NCBI GenBank assembly: GCA_019314185.1
Contig: JAFCZU010000045.1
Coordinates: forward strand, 1 to 13,671
Length of the DNA: 13,671 bases
From: Deltaproteobacteria bacterium
Lineage (GTDB): Bacteria > Desulfobacterota > Desulfobacteria > Desulfobacterales > ETH-SRB1
Direction of reading: 5' to 3'
Below the pieces are notes generated by a model. The model saw only the letters and a program-made list of their open reading frames with translations, did not search any database and had not been told where the DNA came from. The position numbers and the translations under genes were made by a program. Position 1 is the first letter of the stretch, and each line of letters begins with the position of its first letter. Shown here piece after piece: positions 5,819 to 12,844 of the stretch.

Positions 5819-6496
5819 ATGAGTATTAATATTGTTGAGAAGATCGATGATTTAATTAGGGTGAAGCACATACTTGTAAGTGTTTCAGACAAAACTGGCC
5901 TCGACAGGCTAATTCCGGAAATGCTCTCAATAAATCCTGAGATAAAAATATTTTCAACCGGCGGCACATACACCAGAATAAAAGAGATACTTGGTTCTGA
6001 TTCCGCATCCTGCTTGACACAGGTGTCAGATTATACGGGGCAGCCGGAAACCCAGGGGGGGCTTGTAAAGACTTTGGATTTTAAAATATATCTTGGTCTT
6101 CTTACGGAAACATACAATAAATACCATCAAAACGACTTAAAGAGAACAGAGGCTGTTTCCATCGATATGGTGGTAGTTAACCTTTATCCTTTTAAGGAAA
6201 CTATTGATAGACAGGATATAACTGTTGAACAGGCCAGGGGCAATATTGATATCGGCGGGCCATGTATGATAAGGGCATCTGCTAAAAACTTTTTAAGGGT
6301 AGCGCCGGTTGTCGATCCTTATGATTACGAAACGATTGTATCGGAGATGAAATCAAATAACGGACAAGTATCTTTGAAACTGCGTTTTGAGCTGGCTCAG
6401 AAGGCCTTTGAGCATACAGCCGCCTATGACCGGACTATCGCAGATTATTTGGGCGATAGAACCCTTGAAGATGTAAAAAGGTGTTATACCTTTTAA
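5819..6496 (+). CDS. purH: IMP cyclohydrolase (stand-alone N-terminal half of PurH)
   Basis: A 225-residue MGS-like domain that closes the ring of FAICAR to give IMP, the last step of de novo purine synthesis. Motifs in order: SVSDKTG (21-27), STGGT (46-50), VKTL with Lys84, NLYPF (121-125), NIDIGGPCMIRASAKN (142-157) and AFEHTAAYD (196-204). These match the cyclohydrolase half of bifunctional PurH. The usual VKTLHPK reads VKTLDFK here, and the frame stops at the length where the fused enzyme would continue into the transformylase domain. The formyltransferase half is the next gene, 286 bp on with its own ribosome binding site. It has an upstream promoter and an attenuator-like hairpin; its own Shine-Dalgarno is weak (AGAGA). 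It looks functional rather than broken. Confidence 0.88.
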   Translation: MSINIVEKIDDLIRVKHILVSVSDKTGLDRLIPEMLSINPEIKIFSTGGTYTRIKEILGSDSASCLTQVSDYTGQPETQGGLVKTLDFKIYLGLLTETYNKYHQNDLKRTEAVSIDMVVVNLYPFKETIDRQDITVEQARGNIDIGGPCMIRASAKNFLRVAPVVDPYDYETIVSEMKSNNGQVSLKLRFELAQKAFEHTAAYDRTIADYLGDRTLEDVKRCYTF

Positions 6497-6562
6497 AATT
6501 ATAGGTATCCTTTATCCTGTTGTGTATGCTTGTTGATGTTGGTTTTTTGCTCATTTGTTTTT

Positions 6563-6618
6563 AATATCGAGCCGCAGAACAAGGAACCGCAGAATTTCGA
6601 AGGTATCATTTCGATATT
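6563..6618. repeat. Intergenic repeat bounded by AATATCGA inverted ends
   Basis: AATATCGA (6563-6570) is inverted at 6611-6618 as TCGATATT. Between them are GAA-phased 7-8 nt units (GAACAAG, GAACCGC, AGAATTTC, GAAGG). It belongs to the same general class as the other short-period arrays, with a different unit. It lies between the two purH genes. The rest of 6497-6730 has an imperfect hairpin near 6678-6719 (GTTCAAAGG against CCTTTCAAAC) and no clear promoter. Confidence 0.5.
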
Positions 6619-6730
6619 TCCCGCATGCCGTGGGAGAATGCTGGAAAAGTCACATTTTCGGAACTTTTAATGTATCCGTTCAAAGGTTGCGTGAAAAACG
6701 GTTCAACAGCCTTTCAAACAAAAGAAACTC

Positions 6731-6762
6731 AACCCTGAACCTCTGAACCGTGAACGCTTACC
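6731..6762 (+). repeat. Heptad array in the 5' leader of the formyltransferase gene
   Basis: Units CCTGAAC, CTCTGAAC, CGTGAAC, GCTTACC, ending 8 nt before AAGGAG (6771-6776). It matches 3335-3366 in reverse complement with two mismatches in 32 bases. Both copies lie immediately upstream of a Shine-Dalgarno in the same sense relative to their genes. Confidence 0.75.
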
Positions 6763-6782
6763 TTTTAATTAAGGAGATATAA

Positions 6783-8033
6783 ATGGCAGAAGATCTTAAA
6801 AAAATGTACAAAACAATCATGGATGATCACTTTACGCCGAATATGGAAATCAGTTTTGTGGACAAGGATAAAAGGCAGACTCTTTTTTATGAAAAAGTTA
6901 CCTGGACTATAGATAATGTTGAAAAAGGTTTAAGATATGGCGAAAATCCTGGTCAGGAAGCGGCGCTGTATAAACTTGTAAATGGCAATCTGGTTCTTGC
7001 AGAGACAGAAATCATACAGCCTGGCAAGTATCTTGCCTCAGATATTGAGCTTTTGCAGTCAGGCAAACATCCCGGCAAGACAAATTTAACTGATGCCGAC
7101 AATTCCCTGAATATTTTGAGATACTTTAAAGACAAACCCACTGTTGTAATTGTAAAACACAATAATCCATGCGGAGTTGCCCAGTCTGACACACTTGAGG
7201 ATGCCTATGTTAAGGCCAACAAGGCAGACAGAATTGCTGCATTTGGTGGTTGTATTGCTCTAAATAGAGCTGTTGATAAAGCAACGGCAGAAACAATTAA
7301 CAGGCAGTATGCCGAGGTTGTTGTCGCTCCTGATTTTGAAGAAGGGGTTATGGATATTTTTGCAAAGAAGAAAAATCTCAGGGTAGTGAGAATAGGAAAC
7401 ATAGACAGGTTGACGGATTTTGTGGGGCAGAGATTTGTTGAGTTCAAGAGTCTGATCGATGGTGGTATTATTACTCAGTGGTCTTTTGTACCTGCTGCAC
7501 GATCAAAGGGTGATTTAAAGATAGCCGAGTGCGAATACAAGGGGAAGAATTACAAAGTTAACCGGGAGCCAACCGAGAAGGAATATAATGATATGCTGTT
7601 TGGATGGCTGGTTGAGTCAGGAGTTACATCTAACTCGGTTATTTTTGTAAAGGATCTGGTAACAGTCGGTATTGGCACAGGAGAACAAGACAGGGTAGGG
7701 GTTGCCGAGATAGCGAGAGATAAAGCATATCGAAAGCTTGCTGACCGTTACTGTTTTGAGATGTATAAAATTCCTTATAATGAATTAAAAGACAAGGATA
7801 AAAAGGTAGAAATCGACAGCAGGGTTGTAGTTGAGAAGGGTGGACTGATTGGTTCTGTAATGGTCAGTGATGCGTTTTTTCCATTCAGAGATGGTATTGA
7901 GGTGGGTTTAAATGAAGGTGTTACTGCTGTAATCCAGCCCGGAGGATCTCTCAACGATTATCAGTCCATCGAAGCATGTAATGAGTCGGATGTTACAATG
8001 GTATATACAGGGCAGAGGAGTTTTAGGCACTAA
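6783..8033 (+). CDS. purH: AICAR formyltransferase (stand-alone C-terminal half of PurH)
   Basis: A 416-residue enzyme that moves a formyl group from 10-formyl-tetrahydrofolate to AICAR, making FAICAR for the cyclohydrolase encoded upstream. Residues 1-50 are a non-standard N-terminal extension replacing the cyclohydrolase domain. Then come RYGENPGQEA (51-60), the catalytic Lys-His in VKHNNPCG (K125, H126), AAFGGCIALN (152-161), VVVEKGGLIGSVMVSDAFFP and the family C-terminus YTGQRSFRH. The widely conserved RYGENPHQ has Gly in place of His at residue 57. AAGGAG with 6-nt spacing sets the start. The stop TAA directly abuts a heptad array. Split genes may be normal for this lineage, but I could not check. 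No separate promoter was recognised, so co-transcription with the cyclohydrolase gene is likely. Confidence 0.88.
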   Translation: MAEDLKKMYKTIMDDHFTPNMEISFVDKDKRQTLFYEKVTWTIDNVEKGLRYGENPGQEAALYKLVNGNLVLAETEIIQPGKYLASDIELLQSGKHPGKTNLTDADNSLNILRYFKDKPTVVIVKHNNPCGVAQSDTLEDAYVKANKADRIAAFGGCIALNRAVDKATAETINRQYAEVVVAPDFEEGVMDIFAKKKNLRVVRIGNIDRLTDFVGQRFVEFKSLIDGGIITQWSFVPAARSKGDLKIAECEYKGKNYKVNREPTEKEYNDMLFGWLVESGVTSNSVIFVKDLVTVGIGTGEQDRVGVAEIARDKAYRKLADRYCFEMYKIPYNELKDKDKKVEIDSRVVVEKGGLIGSVMVSDAFFPFRDGIEVGLNEGVTAVIQPGGSLNDYQSIEACNESDVTMVYTGQRSFRH

Positions 8034-8136
8034 GGGAGCGGAGAGCGGAGAGCAGGGAGTAGGGAGTAGGAAACGAGAGGAATTAGAAGGTGAGAAGGGA
8101 TGAACGTCGAACATCGAACGTCGAATGATGAATAAT
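8034..8136. repeat. Compound heptad array, left arm of a large palindrome
   Basis: Starting at the base after the formyltransferase stop: GGGAGCG, GAGAGCG, GAGAGCA, GGGAGTA, GGGAGTA, GGAAACG (8034-8075). After a purine-rich stretch come GAACGTC, GAACATC, GAACGTC, GAATGAT, GAATAAT (8102-8136). Two unit families are thus joined in tandem. The same two families recur inverted and in mirrored order at 8225-8305. Confidence 0.8.
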
Positions 8137-8219
8137 GATATCGCTCCGCTCCGCAAATATGATGAATTCACACCTAAGAGCGTACTTCGATATTCATCTT
8201 TATCTTTTTTCTTTTCCAT

Positions 8220-9578
8220 TCAAAATTCGATGTTGAACGTTCGATGTTCGATGTTCATCTTTTTCTCTTCCAGCTCCCAGCTTCCTACTCCCTGCTCTCT
8301 GCTCTCATCATTTACAATCCGGCGAACATTCTTCATAATGTTTTGCATTGATTTGCCGGGCGAGTTTAGAATTACTACAAAACGATATAATTCCCCTTTT
8401 TTATTTTTGATATAACCAACCCTTGTATTTATGCCTCTCAAGGTTCCTGTCTTGAAATACTCATTGTTTGAATGGCGCATTAGATTGTGGTATGGCTCGA
8501 ATTCTTCTATGATTTTGTGCAGGTTGTCAGCGGACATTCTGTTTTCTCTCGATATTCCAGAGCCTTCAACAAGGCGGATGTTGTCTATATCAAGTACATT
8601 CTTTGCATAGGTTAAGGCCGCGAGGACGCCCTTGTCCAGCGTTCCGGGAGGGCCGAAAGCTTTTGCTCCTGTTGCAATGAGAATCTGGTTTGCCATAAAG
8701 TTGTTTGAATGCTCAAGTAGTTTTGAAATTGTTTGCTTTAAGGTAAATTGTGAAGTATAATAATAAATTAGGTTGTTTCTGTCTTTCCGAACCTTTCCGG
8801 TTCTTATCTTTCCTTTTATTTTAATACCCTCTTTATTTAAAAAATATTGAAAAAGATGGCCCGCATAAAGCGTAATTTCATTTTCAGCATGAGCAAGAAC
8901 TATTCTTCCTTTGTCGAGACCGGACTGTTTGATTTTTTTTAAAGCAATCGGCAAAAGAGGTGTCTGGGGTTCGGCGCTTATAAAGGAGTTGTCTTTAAGT
9001 TTAAAATAAACAGTGTTGAAATTAACGCACAAGGCTCCATTCGGCGCATCATAAGGTTCTAATGAATTTGTCTTACCCGGAATTATTATCTTTCCAATAA
9101 AATAAGAGTCATCTAAAACAAGATCGTTGATCCTTTGATCCTTTATTGAAAGCTTGGCGCTTAAAGATTTTGGTATCTCCGCTAACACCTCTGATATCAA
9201 AAGCGGATCGCCGTACCCCTTTATTTTCAGATTTGCCTTCGTATCCATGTAGAATTCAGTTGTGAATCTGTAATCAGGGCCGAGATAATGAAGAGCAACA
9301 AGAGAGGTCAGTATTTTCAGAGTAGAAGCGGGAATCAGCGGTTTTTCAGCATTTTTGGAAAATATTATTCTACCCTGTTGGTTTGTAATAAACACCGCAT
9401 CATTACTGCCGATATCATATTGGAGGGCTTGAAGCGCTTTGCTTATAGAGCGCTTTATTGGATGATTATTTTGAGCGCATTGATTTTTTGCCCATAAATT
9501 TTCCGGTTGCCAGGAAAGCAGAAGACAAATCAATAGCAGTAAAGATAAGAATTGCTTTACGCGGGTAAAGTTATACAT
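8220..9578 (-). CDS. dacB: D-alanyl-D-alanine carboxypeptidase/endopeptidase (PBP4/DacB, peptidase S13)
   Basis: A periplasmic penicillin-binding protein that trims or cleaves peptidoglycan cross-links. From the ATG at 9578 it has 452 residues; a TTG 21 nt upstream is a less likely start. Neither start has a strong Shine-Dalgarno. A signal peptide occupies about residues 1-30 (FLSLLLLICLLLSW, probable cleavage after LWA). The three active-site motifs are all present: SxxK as ASTLK (Ser85, Lys88), SxN as HSNN (about 290-293) and KTG as YFKTGTLRG (about 374-382). The insert between the first two is short, as in lower-mass S13 members. The natural end appears to be near NVRRIVND; the remaining ~28 residues (with SREQGVGSWELEEK and MNIEHRTFNIEF) are a translated heptad repeat array. 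The tail probably does not affect catalysis. Confidence 0.88.
   Translation of the reverse strand: MYNFTRVKQFLSLLLLICLLLSWQPENLWAKNQCAQNNHPIKRSISKALQALQYDIGSNDAVFITNQQGRIIFSKNAEKPLIPASTLKILTSLVALHYLGPDYRFTTEFYMDTKANLKIKGYGDPLLISEVLAEIPKSLSAKLSIKDQRINDLVLDDSYFIGKIIIPGKTNSLEPYDAPNGALCVNFNTVYFKLKDNSFISAEPQTPLLPIALKKIKQSGLDKGRIVLAHAENEITLYAGHLFQYFLNKEGIKIKGKIRTGKVRKDRNNLIYYYTSQFTLKQTISKLLEHSNNFMANQILIATGAKAFGPPGTLDKGVLAALTYAKNVLDIDNIRLVEGSGISRENRMSADNLHKIIEEFEPYHNLMRHSNNEYFKTGTLRGINTRVGYIKNKKGELYRFVVILNSPGKSMQNIMKNVRRIVNDESREQGVGSWELEEKKMNIEHRTFNIEF
8225..8305. repeat. Compound heptad array, right arm, inside the dacB 3' end
   Basis: ATTCGAT, GTTGAAC, GTTCGAT, GTTCGAT, GTTCATC (8225-8259), then CAGCTCC, CAGCTTC, CTACTCC, CTGCTCT, CTGCTCT (8271-8305). 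This is the reverse complement layout of 8034-8136. It lies wholly within the dacB reading frame and encodes its C-terminal tail. Together the arms make a ~270-bp inverted repeat between two convergent genes. Confidence 0.8.
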
Positions 9579-9623
9579 CAATATCTCGTATCTTCGCAAT
9601 AAATCGCTTTAATTAGGTATTAT

Positions 9624-9652
9624 TTGACAAAACAGCAGCGTAACTATAAATT
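9624..9652 (+). promoter_or_regulatory. Candidate promoter for the MscS gene
   Basis: TTGACA (9624-9629) followed at 17 nt by TAAATT (9647-9652), or at 15 nt by the better hexamer TATAAA (9645-9650). It lies 40 nt before the chosen ATG in a 113-bp gap shared with divergent dacB. A dacB promoter must be in the same gap but is not clear. Confidence 0.4.
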
Positions 9653-9691
9653 TAACATTATTTATTTTATATAAAATTCAATGGGGTGTCT

Positions 9692-10786
9692 ATGAATATT
9701 TATTTTAATAAACTTCTCGCAATATTTCCAGGAGAGTCTGTATGTTTAAATGTTGCGTATAAGGCCGTTCTTGCAGTAGCAGGTTCATTTATTGTCTGGC
9801 TGATATTAAAAGGTATTCTTAATTGTATCCTGAAACGTATAAAAAAATATAAGTTTTTGCGTATTGATACAGAATTTTTTACAATTGCCCGCAGAGCAAC
9901 TCTTTATGCTCTGGTGCTTGTAACAGGCACATATCTTATCAGAATTTTCAACATTCAATTAATCGAAAATGCATTCTTTGCTTTTTTGATTATGCTGCTT
10001 GCATCTCCTGTAAAAGATTTTCTTGTTATGCTTCTTAATTATATGGAAGATAATATTGCCGCGAAAACAGAGACCAAAGTTGATAATATTATTTTCGATC
10101 TGCTCAACAAATTCGCCGGCGTGATAGTTTATACAACGGCGATAATTATGGCTCTTGACATTCTGGGCGTAAATATAATGCCGTTTATTGCGGGCGCAGG
10201 CGTAGCTGGAATAGCAATAGGGTTTGCAGCCAAGGATACACTGTCAAACCTGATAGCCGGCATATTGCTGATTATTGACCGGCCATTTGAAATAGGCGAT
10301 CGGATTGAAATATGGAACGCTCCGGTCGGAAGCGCTTCATGGGGTGATGTTATTGATATCGGTCTTCGTGCAACAAAGATAAAGACAACCGATAATATTG
10401 TAATAATCATACCCAATAATGAAATAATGAAACGAGATGTTGTGAATTACACTATTATTACTTCAAAGATCAGGGTAAGAATCGACATCGGGGTTGCATA
10501 TGACGCGGATATGAAAAAGACAAAGGATATAATTATAAGGGTCGCCGATTCTACAGACTGGATTGCAAAGGACCCGCCGCCAAAAGTAGTTGTTAGAAGG
10601 TTCGGGGAATCATCGGTCGATCTTCAGCTACGCGTGTGGATTGATGATGCGCGAAAACGTATGGATACAATTTCCTATATTACAGATAAAGTAAAAGATG
10701 AGTTTGATAAAGAGGGGATTGAAATACCATATCCGAAAAGAGATATTGTCATAACGGATAAAAGAAAGGCGTCTGTCAGGTGTTAA
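9692..10786 (+). CDS. mscS: MscS-family small-conductance mechanosensitive channel
   Basis: An inner-membrane channel that opens under membrane tension to release solutes on osmotic downshock. From ATG 9692 it has 364 residues; GTG at 9686 is possible, but GGGG (9683-9686) is well spaced only for the ATG. Hydrophobic helices are at about 20-46, 69-88, 92-115 and 139-160. The pore helix is 163-193 with the Gly/Ala-packed GAGVAGIAIGFAAKDTLSNL (168-187). The beta domain begins at DRPFEIGDRIEI (196-207) and includes IIPNNEIM; a C-terminal alpha/beta domain follows. That is five segments, two more than E. coli MscS. The final Cys codon and TAA stop (10781-10786) are formed by a heptad repeat, so the original C-terminus may have been slightly different. 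Confidence 0.9.
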   Translation: MNIYFNKLLAIFPGESVCLNVAYKAVLAVAGSFIVWLILKGILNCILKRIKKYKFLRIDTEFFTIARRATLYALVLVTGTYLIRIFNIQLIENAFFAFLIMLLASPVKDFLVMLLNYMEDNIAAKTETKVDNIIFDLLNKFAGVIVYTTAIIMALDILGVNIMPFIAGAGVAGIAIGFAAKDTLSNLIAGILLIIDRPFEIGDRIEIWNAPVGSASWGDVIDIGLRATKIKTTDNIVIIIPNNEIMKRDVVNYTIITSKIRVRIDIGVAYDADMKKTKDIIIRVADSTDWIAKDPPPKVVVRRFGESSVDLQLRVWIDDARKRMDTISYITDKVKDEFDKEGIEIPYPKRDIVITDKRKASVRC

Positions 10787-10858
10787 GTGTTAGGTGTCAG
10801 GTGTCAGGTGTTAAGATGAAATATTTAATTGTTATATCAAACACCTGATACTTGACAT
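10774..10858. repeat. Heptad array with inverted partner after mscS
   Basis: Six exact-register units, TGTCAGG, TGTTAAG, TGTTAGG, TGTCAGG, TGTCAGG, TGTTAAG (10774-10815), are followed after ~22 nt by inverted units CAAACAC, CTGATAC, TTGACAT (10838-10858). The arms can form a hairpin (GTCAGGTGTT against AACACCTGAT) that might act as the mscS terminator. The first two units overlap the mscS coding end. The TTGACA at 10852 is inside the array and has no convincing -10. Confidence 0.8.
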
Positions 10859-10916
10859 GTTTCGCAAATAGCAATTTTTTGACTTTTCTTCTGGTTTTGT
10901 TTTTTTTCAAATAATT

Positions 10917-11837
10917 ATGAGATACAAATACCTGATAGTTGTTTTGTCGGTTTTAATATTTTTTTCCTTTTCTGCCTGGGCTCAATCTGCCGTTAAAAAG
11001 ACAACAGATCAACTGGGACGATCCGTTACCGTGCCTGATAATCCTCAGCGGATTGTATCTCTTGCGCCAAGTATCACGGAAATAATTTATGCTTTGGGGC
11101 AGGAACACCGTCTAACCGGTGTAACGAGGTTCAGCGATTTTCCTCCTGAGGCTGCAAAGCTTCCAAAGGTTGGTTCGTTTGTGCGGCTTGATCTGGAAAG
11201 GATTGTCGCCTTAAAACCGGATCTATGTATAGCTACAAAGGATGGCAACCCCAGAGCGGTTGTTGAAAGGCTGGAGTCTCTTCAAATACCTGTATATGTC
11301 GTAAATCCCAGGGATTTTGATTCTGTGATGGAAACAGTCGTGGAAATCGGAGCTTTCCTGAATGCAGGCAAAGAGGCGAAAACACTGGTGCAAAACATGT
11401 GTTCCCGGATTCAGCAGGTTGAGCGCCTGGTGGCAAAAGCCTCAAGCAGGCCGCGGGTTTTTTATCAGGTTGGAATTTTTCCCATTGTTTCAGCAGGGTC
11501 GAATACATTTATTCATGAACTTATTCTGTTAGCCGGAGGGGAAAATCTTGCACAAGGACCCGTTTCATATCCAAGGTTTAGCAGGGAGCAGGTTCTGGTC
11601 CTTTCTCCGGAGGTTTTTATCATCAGTTCCATGGCAAAGGGCGAAGTGTTTGAGCGTGTGAAAAAAGAGTGGAGCCGCTGGACAGGCATTCCCGCTGTCC
11701 GAGACCAGAGAATTTTTCTGGTGAATTCAAGCCTTTTTGACCGCCCGACTCCCCGCCTTTTAGACGGTCTTGAACTTCTTGTCAGGCTGATACATCCGGA
11801 ACTGTTTGAGCCGGAACTATTTGAGGACGAACAGTGA
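10917..11837 (+). CDS. btuF: Corrinoid (vitamin B12) ABC transporter substrate-binding protein, BtuF-like
   Basis: A 306-residue periplasmic binding protein with a signal peptide (hydrophobic 5-19, likely cleavage after SAWA, residue 22). The mature part has the class III fold signatures DQLGRSVTVPDNPQRIVSLA (31-50), SITEIIYALG, FSDFPPEAAKLPKVGSF and LDLERIVALKPDLCIA. SDFPPEAAKLP and the VGSF spacing resemble BtuF more than siderophore binders, but haem or Fe-siderophore ligands remain possible. The start has no Shine-Dalgarno (T-rich, then AATAATTATG), which is unusual beside the strong sites elsewhere. Its TGA overlaps the GTG of the permease gene by 4 nt. No B12 riboswitch was recognised in the 130-bp upstream gap. 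Confidence 0.82.
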   Translation: MRYKYLIVVLSVLIFFSFSAWAQSAVKKTTDQLGRSVTVPDNPQRIVSLAPSITEIIYALGQEHRLTGVTRFSDFPPEAAKLPKVGSFVRLDLERIVALKPDLCIATKDGNPRAVVERLESLQIPVYVVNPRDFDSVMETVVEIGAFLNAGKEAKTLVQNMCSRIQQVERLVAKASSRPRVFYQVGIFPIVSAGSNTFIHELILLAGGENLAQGPVSYPRFSREQVLVLSPEVFIISSMAKGEVFERVKKEWSRWTGIPAVRDQRIFLVNSSLFDRPTPRLLDGLELLVRLIHPELFEPELFEDEQ

Positions 11838-12844
11838 ATCTTAAAGCTCCATTTGTTCTAAAACGTATTGCGTGGGTTTCTTCCCTGTTTTTACTTCTCC
11901 TTTTAATGATCATATTTATTGGAATTTCCATTGGGTCGACAGGAAACGGAGTAAAGGCTGTATTGCAATCACTGTTCGGAGAAGGAATGGCCGGCTCCAT
12001 GATGGATACCATTATCTGGCAAATTCGTTTTCCCCGTGTGCTTCTCGCAGCCCTGGTCGGAGCAACCCTTTCTCTCGGAGGCCTTGTTTTTCAGGCTCTT
12101 CTTCGAAACCCCCTTGCAGAACCATATATTCTTGGCATTTCAGGAGGATCTGCTATTGGCGCTATTATCGGCATATTAGCCGGATTGTCCCGTTTTCCGG
12201 GAGTCAGCTTTACCGCCTTTCTTGGAAGTATAGCCACGCTGCTTTTACTTCTGATAATGTCATCAGGACAATCTATTCTTAAAAAAAACACGCTGCTCCT
12301 TTCCGGTGTAATGGTGAATGCTTTCTGCGGCGCTATCATAATGTTTCTTGTTTCCATGACGCAGGATTCCAGGCTCCATAATATTATTTTCTGGCTCATG
12401 GGAGATCTTTCCATGAGCGATATCGGGCAAGTCGGAATACTTGCGGCAACACTTTTGCCGTGTTTTATCATTCTATTTCGGTATTCACACTCGATGAATC
12501 TCCTCCTTATGGGGGATGAAATGGCCCAGACCATGGGCGTAAACATAAAGAGAGTAACCACGATCCTTCTTATAACAACATCATTTATGGTTAGCTCAAC
12601 CGTATGTCATTGCGGTCTGATAGGTTTTGTCGGCCTGGTTATGCCGCATCTTTTGCGGCTTATCCTCGGTCCTGATCACCGTGTTCTTGTTCCGGCCTGT
12701 ATCCTGGGTGGCGGAGCGTATATGGTTGTATGTGATCTGCTGGCAAGGACTCTTCCTCGACAGGGGGAAATGCCCGCCGGTGTGATAACCGCCATGATCG
12801 GAGCGCCGTTGTTTATTTATCTTTTAAAAAGATCAAAGCGATGA
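11834..12844 (+). CDS. btuC: ABC transporter permease, FecCD/BtuC family
   Basis: A 336-residue polytopic inner-membrane permease forming the translocation pore with the neighbouring ATPase and binding protein. Family markers are QIRFPRVLLAALVGATLSLG (about 55-74), FQALLRNPLAEPYILGISGG (about 78-97, the conserved RNPLA-P-lG-SGGA segment), a cytoplasmic coupling stretch near LLMGDEMAQTMGVN, and GLIGFVGLVMPHLLRL near residues 256-271. About ten hydrophobic helices fit BtuC. It starts with GTG at 11834, overlapping the btuF stop as GTGA, and ends overlapping the ATPase gene as ATGA. These overlaps imply translational coupling. Confidence 0.9.
   Translation: MNLKAPFVLKRIAWVSSLFLLLLLMIIFIGISIGSTGNGVKAVLQSLFGEGMAGSMMDTIIWQIRFPRVLLAALVGATLSLGGLVFQALLRNPLAEPYILGISGGSAIGAIIGILAGLSRFPGVSFTAFLGSIATLLLLLIMSSGQSILKKNTLLLSGVMVNAFCGAIIMFLVSMTQDSRLHNIIFWLMGDLSMSDIGQVGILAATLLPCFIILFRYSHSMNLLLMGDEMAQTMGVNIKRVTTILLITTSFMVSSTVCHCGLIGFVGLVMPHLLRLILGPDHRVLVPACILGGGAYMVVCDLLARTLPRQGEMPAGVITAMIGAPLFIYLLKRSKR

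Noticed and set aside
6555..6746. 63-codon frame between the purH genes
   Set aside because: It consists of intergenic repeats, with no recognisable domain or ribosome binding site.
5819..8033. purH as a frameshifted pseudogene
   Set aside because: The halves are separated by 286 bp with repeats, the second has a well-placed AAGGAG and its own N-terminal extension, and catalytic motifs are intact in both, so separate genes fit better.
8034..8305. CRISPR array
   Set aside because: Units are 7 bp with no spacers, and no cas genes are present.
8125..8415. 96-codon plus-strand open frame
   Set aside because: It is made of heptad repeats and the antisense of dacB; period-7 DNA easily stays open.
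10852..10880. Promoter starting from TTGACA before btuF
   Set aside because: The hexamer belongs to a heptad unit and only T-rich sequence stands at the -10 distance.
10787..10916. Cobalamin riboswitch upstream of btuF
   Set aside because: The gap is too short and contains no B12-box-like core (GCCACTG); it is repeat and T-rich DNA.
12091..12561. 156-codon minus-strand frame inside btuC
   Set aside because: It is a shadow of a strongly recognisable permease gene.
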